64,000 nt of DNA from an uncultured Porphyromonadaceae bacterium. Lineage in GTDB: Bacteria; Bacteroidota; Bacteroidia; Bacteroidales; Muribaculaceae. A program made the translations under genes and the position numbers. The notes beneath the pieces were generated by a model that was given only the letters and a program-made list of their open reading frames with translations, was not told where the DNA came from and ran no database searches. This document shows positions 52,437-60,041 of the stretch, in pieces (the stretch's first letter is position 1; every line of letters begins with the position of its first letter). The stretch is from NCBI GenBank assembly GCA_905198125.1, contig CAJKBH010000013.1:14627-78626 (forward strand). Direction: 5' to 3'.

Positions 52437-54270
52437 TGTTTGCTATGGTATTTGATGTTAACATTCGCGTTTCTATATGCTTGCGGTTTTCCGCTATAGA
52501 TCCGTTAAGATATTTCTCTATTATCAGGCTGCCGATCGGCACTCCGAACGTGGCGCCGAAGCCTGCATTCTCTACATAGACGCATACCGCGATCTTCGGA
52601 TTGTGATATGGTGCGAAACCCATGAACACGGAATGGTCGCGTCCGTGGGGATTCTGCGCCGTTCCTGTCTTTCCACACACTTCCACTCCCGGCAGATTGG
52701 CCGTTCGGCATGTGCCGCCCAATACTGCCATACGCATCCCTTCGGCCACATCCTCGTAGTATTCTTTCTTGATCTTGGGCCGATGACGCTCCTTGTATTT
52801 CGCATCTATGGTGCTGTCGGCTATTTCCTTCACCACATGTGGAGTGCGGAACCATCCCCGGTTGGCTATCGTAGCACACAGATTGGCTATCTGCAACGGT
52901 GTGGCCAGCACTTCGCCCTGGCCGATAGAAATGGATATGATGGAGTTGGCCGTCCAGTTCGCGCCACGGAAACTCTTGCTGTAATATTCGGGATTCGGGA
53001 TAAAGCCACGGCTTTCAGAGGGTAAATCCACACCGAGCTTATATCCATAGCCCATCTGCACCATATAGTCCTTCCATTTCTCCAGCTGTCTGGTTGGAGT
53101 GGAGCCTCGTTTGTCTATGAAGTTTTTAAGTCCCCAGCAGAAATATGCGTTGCACGATGTCTGGATGGCCGGCTTCAACGCGATGGGGGAGCCGTGTCCA
53201 TGGCATCCCACGCGCAGACCGTTGACATACCCTCGGTAACACGGATACATGGTGTGCAGATTGACGGTGCCTTCCTGCAGGAATATCAGGCCCTGCGTCG
53301 GCTTGAATGTCGATCCGGGGGGATATGCACCCTGAATGGCACGGTTGTACAGAGGCTTCCTGGGATTCTTTACCAGATCTGCATAATTTTTGCCTCGGCT
53401 GCGTCCTACCAGCAACGATGGATCGTAATTGGGCGATGTCACCAGACACAATATCTCGCCTGTAGCCGGTTCAATCGCTACAATGGCACCGATCTTGTTG
53501 GCCATCAGCTGTTCGCCATATTCCTGCAGGTCCCAGTCTATGCCCAACTTCAGATTGTGCCCGGATGTAGGTGCCACATCGAACGCGCCATCCTCATACT
53601 TACCCTTGATTCGGCCGTATGCGTCCTTCATGAGGATTTCCACACCCTTGTTGCCGCGCAGTGCCGTCTCGTAGCTTTTTTCGATACCGAGGTCGCCGGT
53701 GTAATCGCCGCGTCGGTAATAACGGTCGTTCTCTATATCGTTGGCCGACACCTCGCGTATGTTGCCAAGTATATTGGCTCCGGCCACAGTGGAATACTCT
53801 CTCACCGCACGCTTCTGGATGAAGAATCCTGGAAACAGGTATAGTTTCTCCTGCAGTTTACCGTAATCCTGCTGCGAGAGATGCGATATCAGTTTCTGGG
53901 GTGAATATGCCGAATAACCGGGATTTTTACGGGTGTCCTTCATTTCGGCCCACTTTTCCTTAAGCTGGGCCTTTGTGATTCCGAGCACCTTACACAGCGC
54001 CAGGGTGTCGAACGGCGTAACGTCCTTGGGAATTATCATGACGTCGTATGCCGGCTTGTTCAGCACTATCAGACGGTCGTTGCGGTCGTATACCAGACCG
54101 CGGGCCGGATATATGGTGCGACGCAGAAAGGCATTGCTGTCAGCCCTGGCCTTGTAATTGGCGTCTCCTATCTGCAGATAGAAAAGACGCACTATGTAGA
54201 TCAGTATTATGACAGTGATGAATCCGCCGATCACATATTTACGCTTTTCCAGATTATAGTCTTTTCTCAC
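52417..54270 (-). CDS. mrdA: Penicillin-binding protein 2
   Basis: 617 residues. One N-terminal transmembrane helix (VIGGFITVIILIYIVRLFYL) is followed by the pedestal domain (about 45-250) and then the transpeptidase domain. The active-site Ser320 is in PPGSTFKPT with Lys323, SxN is SCN in TSCNAYF, and the KTG box is GKTGTAQ. It crosslinks new cell-wall strands during elongation, working with RodA. Its start overlaps mreD by 17 bases and its end overlaps rodA by 20, so the three are translationally coupled. Confidence 0.96.
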   Translation of the reverse strand: MRKDYNLEKRKYVIGGFITVIILIYIVRLFYLQIGDANYKARADSNAFLRRTIYPARGLVYDRNDRLIVLNKPAYDVMIIPKDVTPFDTLALCKVLGITKAQLKEKWAEMKDTRKNPGYSAYSPQKLISHLSQQDYGKLQEKLYLFPGFFIQKRAVREYSTVAGANILGNIREVSANDIENDRYYRRGDYTGDLGIEKSYETALRGNKGVEILMKDAYGRIKGKYEDGAFDVAPTSGHNLKLGIDWDLQEYGEQLMANKIGAIVAIEPATGEILCLVTSPNYDPSLLVGRSRGKNYADLVKNPRKPLYNRAIQGAYPPGSTFKPTQGLIFLQEGTVNLHTMYPCYRGYVNGLRVGCHGHGSPIALKPAIQTSCNAYFCWGLKNFIDKRGSTPTRQLEKWKDYMVQMGYGYKLGVDLPSESRGFIPNPEYYSKSFRGANWTANSIISISIGQGEVLATPLQIANLCATIANRGWFRTPHVVKEIADSTIDAKYKERHRPKIKKEYYEDVAEGMRMAVLGGTCRTANLPGVEVCGKTGTAQNPHGRDHSVFMGFAPYHNPKIAVCVYVENAGFGATFGVPIGSLIIEKYLNGSIAENRKHIETRMLTSNTIANSGVTKH

Positions 54271-54775
54271 GTCTTGAGATTATGAGGCTATCTATTGCCA
54301 ATAGAATCAAAAATGTAAAGACGGCGCTTGCGGCCGACATTATCACAATTTCTTTAACGCTGGCAAAGCTGAAATATTCTATTGTGAATACCATGACGCA
54401 GTACAGCGCCGACATGGAGAGCAGGTACTTCGCGTAAACGGCGAATCCGAGAGTGGAGAGCGACGGCACCACGTTCTTGGTATGGTCGTCGCGCGGGATA
54501 TAGGCATACAGCACCGGTCGCTTCATCATGGCCAGCAGCGTGCAGCTCAGGGCATTCACGCCGGGTGTGTCTACAAACACATCAACTAAAAGTCCGGATA
54601 CAAACGCCCATGTCAGCAGCCAGTCGGTGTTCAGCTTCATCGGCATACTGACCACGATATATATGAACACGAAAGCCATGGCCACCCCGAACAGCATGAC
54701 GTGGTTGCACACCAGCACCTGAGCCAGCACCAGCACTATCATCAACACAATATTTCCGAACAACTTAGGTCCCAT
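54254..54775 (-). CDS. mreD: Rod shape-determining protein MreD
   Basis: 173 residues with about five hydrophobic helices, a typical small MreD. FGNIVLMIVLVLAQVLVCNHV opens it. It lies between mreC (21 bases upstream) and mrdA (17-base overlap). Sequence similarity is low across the family, so the call rests on size, topology and position. It ties MreBC to the wall synthesis enzymes. Confidence 0.88.
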   Translation of the reverse strand: MGPKLFGNIVLMIVLVLAQVLVCNHVMLFGVAMAFVFIYIVVSMPMKLNTDWLLTWAFVSGLLVDVFVDTPGVNALSCTLLAMMKRPVLYAYIPRDDHTKNVVPSLSTLGFAVYAKYLLSMSALYCVMVFTIEYFSFASVKEIVIMSAASAVFTFLILLAIDSLIISRREKRL

Positions 54776-54796
54776 ATCCTTTTGCCTGTATAGCGG

Positions 54797-55648
54797 TCAT
54801 TTTTCCTCGGAAGTCACTACGTCGAAGGTAGCCAGCGAGTCTATCTCGTTCTTATATATGTCTTTAATCACCCTCACGGCATTGATTGTGCGGAAATCGG
54901 ACGTAAGTTTAACCTTGAACGTGAAGAAGGAATCGTCTTTGCTGTGCACCCGGTTCAGAATCACACCCACAGGAATGCCCTCGGGGAACGCCGTGGAATA
55001 TCCGGACGTAACGATAGTGTCGCCGGGGCTGTATCTGGCATGACGCGGTATTTCCTCCACATATCCAATTTCCGGATTTCTTCCTTTCCATGACAACGAT
55101 CCGACAAATGGCGTATCCTTGATCTTCACGGAGAAATGCTGTGTCTCGTTAAGCAGCGATATGACACGGGCCATGTGACGTCCGGCCACATTCACGATGC
55201 CCACGACTCCGTTCTGATCCACGACGCCCATGCCGGTGCGTACGCCGTCGTTCAATCCCTTGTTGATGGTGAAGAAGTTCTTGGGATGGCGGGTATTGTT
55301 GTTGATCACGCCCGCTGCTATGTAGTCAAACCGCTCCACAGTAGGAGTGGGGACACTGTCGCCGGCCGCGGCCCGTAGCTCGCGCAACTGACTCTGCAGA
55401 TTCAGCACCTCGTTCTGCAACATCGCATTGCGGTGCTGTAGGCTTTCGTTGATGGAGTGAAGGTGAAAATATCCCGTAACAGACGACCAGCCGCTATATA
55501 CCGATCCCGTCACAGCATTGGCCGAGGTCATATATATCGACTGCTGATAGTTGTTGTTAACTACCAGCAGAACGATGCTTATCAACACATATATCGTGAA
55601 GACAAACCATTTGGAGTATTTCAGAATGAAATTCAGGAGATTGTTCAT
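54797..55648 (-). CDS. mreC: Rod shape-determining protein MreC
   Basis: 283 residues. One N-terminal transmembrane helix (WFVFTIYVLISIVLLVV), then a coiled-coil segment (residues about 65-95, with NESLQHRNAMLQNEVLNLQ), then the two beta-barrel domains with GMGVVDQNGVVGIV and GDTIVTSGYS. MreC is periplasmic and forms filaments that contact PBP2. It lies 36 bases after mreB. Confidence 0.93.
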   Translation of the reverse strand: MNNLLNFILKYSKWFVFTIYVLISIVLLVVNNNYQQSIYMTSANAVTGSVYSGWSSVTGYFHLHSINESLQHRNAMLQNEVLNLQSQLRELRAAAGDSVPTPTVERFDYIAAGVINNNTRHPKNFFTINKGLNDGVRTGMGVVDQNGVVGIVNVAGRHMARVISLLNETQHFSVKIKDTPFVGSLSWKGRNPEIGYVEEIPRHARYSPGDTIVTSGYSTAFPEGIPVGVILNRVHSKDDSFFTFKVKLTSDFRTINAVRVIKDIYKNEIDSLATFDVVTSEEK

Positions 55649-55684
55649 TCCGACAATCTGTTATTCTATCCGATTGGGCTTGTG

Positions 55685-56704
55685 TTATCTAATCAGGAAC
55701 GAGAAGCGGTTTATGTTCTTCAGGGCCACTCCCGTACCCTTTGCCACAGCGTGCAATGGATCGTCGGGTACCTTGAATTCAATCTCGAACTTATCGGAGA
55801 ATCTCTTTGCCAGGCCGCGAAGCAGCGCGCCGCCGCCGGCCAGGTAGATGCCGTTGCGCACCACGTCGGCGTACAACTCCGGGGGAGTCTGTTCCAATGC
55901 GTCGCGGATGGCGTTCTCCATCTTCTGGATAGTCTTGTCTATGCAGTGCGCAATCTCGTCGTGCGTCACGGCCACTTCCATCGGGAGGGCGTTGATCTTG
56001 TTCGGACCGCATATCACGAACGGTTCCGGGGGATTATCCAGATTAGGAATGGCAGAACCGACATTTATCTTGATCTGCTCCGCCATGGTGGAACCGACCT
56101 TTACGTTATGTTGGTTGGCCATGTGGGCCTGTATGTCGGCCGTCAGGTCGTTGCCCGCCGTACGGATACTCTTGTTGGACACGATGCCGCCAAGCGAAAT
56201 GACGGCAATTTCGGTCGAACCACCGCCTATGTCCACAATCATGTTGCCCTCGGGAGCTTCGACATCTATGCCGATGCCAAGTGCTGCGGCCATAGGCTCG
56301 TATATCATATATACATCGCGGCCTCCGGCATGTTCGCTCGAATCGCGCACGGCACGTATCTCAACCTCGGTCGAACCGGAAGGTATGCACACCACCATTC
56401 GGAGGGCGGGAGAGAACCAGCGGCGCTTGTTGTTCACCATCTTGACCATGCCGCGAATCATCTGCTCGGCGGCGTTGAAGTCGGCTATCACACCATCGCG
56501 AAGCGGACGGATGGTGCGGATGCCCGGAGGCTCCTTGCCTTCCATCTGATGCGCCGTCTCACCGACGGCGAGTAGCTTGTCTGTCTTATTCTCGATGGCC
56601 ACAACGCTGGGCTGGTCCACCACGATCTTATCGTTATGAATGATGATGGAATTGGCTGTACCCAAGTCCATCGCAATTTCCTGTGTAAACGAAAATAATC
56701 CCAT
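55685..56704 (-). CDS. mreB: Actin-like rod-shape protein MreB
   Basis: 339 residues, close to the standard length. Phosphate-1 loop is IAMDLGTANSIIIHND, phosphate-2 is MIVDIGGGSTEIAVIS, and the adenosine region is GIYLAGGGALLRGLAKR. MreB polymerises beneath the inner membrane and directs wall synthesis. It is the first gene of the five-gene shape operon and has a consensus promoter about 85 bases upstream. Confidence 0.97.
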   Translation of the reverse strand: MGLFSFTQEIAMDLGTANSIIIHNDKIVVDQPSVVAIENKTDKLLAVGETAHQMEGKEPPGIRTIRPLRDGVIADFNAAEQMIRGMVKMVNNKRRWFSPALRMVVCIPSGSTEVEIRAVRDSSEHAGGRDVYMIYEPMAAALGIGIDVEAPEGNMIVDIGGGSTEIAVISLGGIVSNKSIRTAGNDLTADIQAHMANQHNVKVGSTMAEQIKINVGSAIPNLDNPPEPFVICGPNKINALPMEVAVTHDEIAHCIDKTIQKMENAIRDALEQTPPELYADVVRNGIYLAGGGALLRGLAKRFSDKFEIEFKVPDDPLHAVAKGTGVALKNINRFSFLIR

Positions 56705-56730
56705 TTGCCTTATCTAACTTGTTAATGGAC

Positions 56731-56777
56731 AGACCAATATCGCGCGCCCAACAGGTCAGCGCACACATCGTTGGTCT
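56731..56777 (-). other. Possible hairpin in the mreB leader
   Basis: AGACCAA (56731-56737) is complementary to TTGGTCT (56771-56777); the 33-base interior is GC-rich (TATCGCGCGCCC). It sits next to the predicted transcription start in the leader. Weak evidence of a regulatory structure. Confidence 0.25.
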
Positions 56778-56786
56778 TTCAGCTTA

Positions 56787-56817
56787 CAAAGTTAAGCAAA
56801 AATTCGCGCGTTACAAA
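56787..56817 (-). promoter_or_regulatory. Promoter of the mre/mrd operon
   Basis: On the minus strand TTTG (plus 56814-56817), 19 bases, TAACTTTG (plus 56787-56794): exact consensus. It lies between the thiE stop and mreB, so the shape genes are transcribed apart from the thiamine genes. Confidence 0.75.
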
Positions 56818-56835
56818 AAAATACGTCACACGGGA

Positions 56836-57459
56836 TTAACTTTTTTTCAATGCTTTCACAAAGTCTTCCGTTGCATGTTGCAGATCGGGGGCGAATGCGA
56901 TGGCTCCGCTTACGGCTATACCGTTCACTCCGGTCGCCATCAATGGCTCCACGTCCTCAAGCCGGATGCCGCCGATTGCCACTACCGGAATCTCGATTTC
57001 ATTCTTTTTCATCTCGTCACAGATGTGCCTGATTCCTTCCAGCCCCAATATCGGGGCCAGATTCTTTTTCGTTTCGGTATATCGGTAAGGGCCGATCCCG
57101 ATATAGTCCACATCCAGGGTCTTGACTTTCTCCACATCCTCGAACGTATTGGCCGTCACGCCTATAACCGCACCTGCACCCAATTGCAGACGCGCCTGAA
57201 TAGGCGGCATATCCGTCTTTCCGAGATGTACACCTCCGGCCTGCAGTTCCTTGGCCAGTTCCACACGGTCGTCAAGAATCAGGAACGTTTCGGTCTCTAT
57301 GCACCAGGGCATGACTGTCTCCACCACCTGACGCACCTCGTTGTCGTCGGCCTCCTTCATGCGTATCTGCACCCAGCGGCATCCGCCGTTGATCACCGCG
57401 CGTATCTGATCCGTCACCGACACCGGCGACGACGTGTTCGTTATATATTGTAATGCCAT
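56836..57459 (-). CDS. thiE: Thiamine-phosphate synthase
   Basis: 207 residues. QxRxK is present (WVQIRMKEAD), with LILDDRVELAKELQAGGVHLGKTD, then GIGPYRYTETK, and the phosphate-binding AIGGI and VSGAIAFA near the C-terminus. ThiE joins the pyrimidine and thiazole units to thiamine phosphate. It is the last gene of the thiS group, 77 bases after the TenI-like gene. thiC, thiG, thiF and thiH are not in the window. Confidence 0.93.
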   Translation of the reverse strand: MALQYITNTSSPVSVTDQIRAVINGGCRWVQIRMKEADDNEVRQVVETVMPWCIETETFLILDDRVELAKELQAGGVHLGKTDMPPIQARLQLGAGAVIGVTANTFEDVEKVKTLDVDYIGIGPYRYTETKKNLAPILGLEGIRHICDEMKKNEIEIPVVAIGGIRLEDVEPLMATGVNGIAVSGAIAFAPDLQHATEDFVKALKKS

Positions 57460-57536
57460 AATCCAGGAAATTTATGTGTTACTTCTTATTTAATTAACGA
57501 ATCGTATGCCTTTACAGTTTAGCGTCACGCCATGCC

Positions 57537-58082
57537 TTAATGTCTATAATATTCCTCAAGACATCCAAGCATGGCGGCTCCTACAAATCCTGCGGCCTGC
57601 AATTCGGGAAACTTATCCGGAGTCACACCTCCCAGCGCGATAACATTTCTACCGACTAATCGGCCCTTAAGTTCATCGAGGTTGAAACCGGAAGCATATC
57701 CTTGTTTTGATATTGAATCATATATGGGAGAGAGTGTCTGGTATTCCAGTCTGCATCCGGATGGAATAGGGGTGTCGAGTTCCGCGATGCTGTGGCATGA
57801 CCTTGAGATATTCGTTACTTCCGCAGGCACTTCACGCTCCCGGCTGTTGAGATGCGCACCCCTCAATCCATATTTGCCGCACAGTTCAAAACAACTGTGC
57901 ACACGAATCCGGTCGTAGTATGACTCGGGAATGCTATTTATCAGGGCCTCCATCTCGCCGACCGTGCACCCGGGTTTGCGCAGCTGCATTATGTCCACTT
58001 TTTCTTCAAGCAGCCGGACTATGGATTCACCCTCGCACAATCTTAAATCAGGCGGCGTAATGCCTATTCTGAGAAATCTCAT
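57537..58082 (-). CDS. TenI/ThiE-like protein
   Basis: 181 residues. The barrel begins RFLRIGITPPDLRLCEGESI; the second region has IMQLRKPGCT (Q and R kept, the following Lys shifted), then LRGAHLNSRERE where ThiE has GVHLGxxD, and ALGGV near the end. It is shorter and clearly more diverged than the ThiE next door, so it is likely a thiazole tautomerase TenI or a diverged paralogue rather than a second synthase. It starts directly after the thiS stop (TAA then ATG). Confidence 0.75.
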   Translation of the reverse strand: MRFLRIGITPPDLRLCEGESIVRLLEEKVDIMQLRKPGCTVGEMEALINSIPESYYDRIRVHSCFELCGKYGLRGAHLNSREREVPAEVTNISRSCHSIAELDTPIPSGCRLEYQTLSPIYDSISKQGYASGFNLDELKGRLVGRNVIALGGVTPDKFPELQAAGFVGAAMLGCLEEYYRH

Positions 58083-58286
58083 TTATCCTCCGAAAGCCGC
58101 GGAAATAATTACCACCCGGTCGCCGTCGTGCAACCGGGCGTTTTCCCAATCACAGTGGCGCACTATCCTGTTGTTGACCGACACAGCCGTACCGCCGCCC
58201 TTTACACCGCGTTCATTAAGCAGTTCGGCCACTGTCTTGGTGTCATCGTTCAGTTCGACCGGCTCGTTGTTCAGTTCTATCTTCAT
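58083..58286 (-). CDS. thiS: Sulfur carrier protein ThiS
   Basis: 67 residues, a ubiquitin-like fold ending in the GlyGly needed for thiocarboxylation (IISAAFGG). The hydrophobic pattern MKIELNNEPVELND and TVAELLNERG match ThiS. It donates sulfur to the thiazole of thiamine after activation by ThiF. First gene of the thi group. The gene on the other strand is dnaA, 273 bases away. Confidence 0.93.
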   Translation of the reverse strand: MKIELNNEPVELNDDTKTVAELLNERGVKGGGTAVSVNNRIVRHCDWENARLHDGDRVVIISAAFGG

Positions 58287-58311
58287 GGTTATACATCTTT
58301 GTTTGCAACCA

Positions 58312-58342
58312 CAAAGCTAATCAAAATTTACGGCACACGCAA
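58312..58342 (-). promoter_or_regulatory. Promoter of the thi group
   Basis: On the minus strand TTG (plus 58340-58342), 20 bases, TAGCTTTG (plus 58312-58319), matching TAnnTTTG. The start of thiS is only about 26 bases away, so there is no room for a riboswitch. Confidence 0.6.
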
Positions 58343-58559
58343 TATGTGTCATATATGCCCCGGAACCGTTTCAAATCCGGCTCAAAAAAAATGTGCAAAA
58401 TAATGTGTTGAATATCAGAACGTAGTAGAACAATCGAAAAAAGCAATAGCAAAACAATTTTTTTATTAAGATTATTTATCTTTACTTTGCATAGAGAATA
58501 GGAGATGGGCTGACCGGACTTAAACACACAACCGCCTCATCTTGAACACTCAAACACCA

Positions 58560-59957
58560 ATGAACAATTCGAACGAGCTACAAAACAGGTGGGCCAAATG
58601 CTGTGAGCTGCTCCGCGCCAATATCGGCGAGGACCGGTTCAGGATCTGGTTTGCCGTAGCCCGTCCCGTCAGCTTCGACAACGGTCAGTTAGTGCTTAAA
58701 CTCCCTTCGGCATATTATGCCGACCTCTACGAGGACCAGTTTGCCAACGTGCTAAATTTCGCTCTCCGTCAGGCGTTCGGAAACTACACTCTCGTTCTGG
58801 AATACAACATCATCGGCAACGACAACCAGTCGCGCGTAAAGGTACTGAGTCCCGAACGGTCCAACTCTTTGACCAGTTCGGTCACAAGGCAGACTGAAAC
58901 CGCACCTGTCGAGCAGCAAAGCAATAATTTCGACTCGCAGCTTAACGACAAGCTTTCGTTCGAAAACTATTGCGTAGGGGAGTCCAACAAGGTCGCATAC
59001 ACCATAGCGGAACATATAGCCAACAATCCGGAAAAACCGGAGTTCAATCCATATTTCCTTTATGGTAATGTAGGCGTAGGCAAGACCCATCTGATTCAGG
59101 CCATCGGCATCAGGATCAAGGAACGCAATCCCAAGGCACGCGTTCTGTTCATGACCATGCGTCAGTTCCAGAACATGTATCAGCATGTGGCCCTTGATCC
59201 CAATGGCAGCATCCCGGAATTCATCAACTATTTCCAGTCGATGGATTGTCTGCTGTTCGACGACCTGCAGGAAATGACCGGTGCGAAGACAGCAAGCGCG
59301 CTGTTCCCGATATTCAACCACCTGCATGCCCACAACAAGAAGCTGATTTTTTCATGCGACCGTCCGCCTCAGGAACTCGACGGGCTTACCGACCGCCTGA
59401 TAGACCGTTTCAAATGGGGTATTACCGAGCCTCTGCCGGCTCCCGACCTTAACCTTCGCAAAAAAATCCTGCATGCCAAGGCCGACCGGAACGGCCTTGA
59501 TCTGTCGGACGAAATCATAGACCTTATCGCCGAGCGCGCCACCGGATCTGTGCGCGAACTCGAAGGCATCGTCATGGGACTGCTGACCCGATCCATCAAG
59601 ACAAACATGCCGCTGTCGGTCGAGATGACCAAAGAGGTGATAAGCCATACGGTGAAGACTCCCGTCAAGAAGATCATAAATTTCGACATGATTGTGGAAA
59701 ATACCGCAGAGTATTTCAACCTGAATCCTGACAACCTGTTTTCCAAGAGCCGTCTGCGCGACATAGCCGATGCACGTCAGATCGTGATGTATCTCTGCAG
59801 CAAGCACACCGACCTTTCGACCCCGGCCATCGGAGCCAAGCTGAAAAGAGAGCACTCGACCGTAATTTACGGAATCAAGGCTGTCAAGGACCGTATTTCA
59901 TGCTCCAAAGACACTGCCGCCGCAGTGGAATCAATCGAAAAAATATTACTTCGATAA
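58560..59957 (+). CDS. dnaA: Chromosomal replication initiator DnaA
   Basis: 465 residues from the ATG at 58560; a TTG six codons upstream is possible. Domain I (about 1-85) starts MNNSNELQNRWAKCCELL. Domain II linker is Gln/Asn-rich. The AAA module has Walker A GNVGVGKTHL (Lys175) and Walker B LLFDDLQEM (Asp-Asp in place of DE as in other DnaA). The DNA-binding domain carries IADARQIVMYLCSKHTDLSTPAIGAKLKREHSTVIYG. It unwinds the origin. I see no cluster of TTATCCACA boxes beside the gene, so the origin need not be here. Confidence 0.97.
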   Translation: MNNSNELQNRWAKCCELLRANIGEDRFRIWFAVARPVSFDNGQLVLKLPSAYYADLYEDQFANVLNFALRQAFGNYTLVLEYNIIGNDNQSRVKVLSPERSNSLTSSVTRQTETAPVEQQSNNFDSQLNDKLSFENYCVGESNKVAYTIAEHIANNPEKPEFNPYFLYGNVGVGKTHLIQAIGIRIKERNPKARVLFMTMRQFQNMYQHVALDPNGSIPEFINYFQSMDCLLFDDLQEMTGAKTASALFPIFNHLHAHNKKLIFSCDRPPQELDGLTDRLIDRFKWGITEPLPAPDLNLRKKILHAKADRNGLDLSDEIIDLIAERATGSVRELEGIVMGLLTRSIKTNMPLSVEMTKEVISHTVKTPVKKIINFDMIVENTAEYFNLNPDNLFSKSRLRDIADARQIVMYLCSKHTDLSTPAIGAKLKREHSTVIYGIKAVKDRISCSKDTAAAVESIEKILLR

Positions 59958-59982
59958 CAATATTTATAAAATACACATAAAG

Positions 59983-60022
59983 AATGATGCGACCTATATT
60001 ATTTATAAGTCGCATCATTTTT
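59983..60022. terminator. Bidirectional terminator after dnaA
   Basis: Perfect 11-base stem AATGATGCGAC / GTCGCATCATT with a 15-base AT loop and a T run; the TPR gene converges from the other side. Confidence 0.85.
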
Positions 60023-60041
60023 AATTATGCCTGTTATAATC

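Noticed and set aside
58287..58559. TPP riboswitch before thiS, and DnaA boxes or origin near dnaA
   Set aside because: No CTGAGA core is visible on the minus strand and no TTATCCACA-type boxes are seen; dnaA position alone is not proof of an origin.
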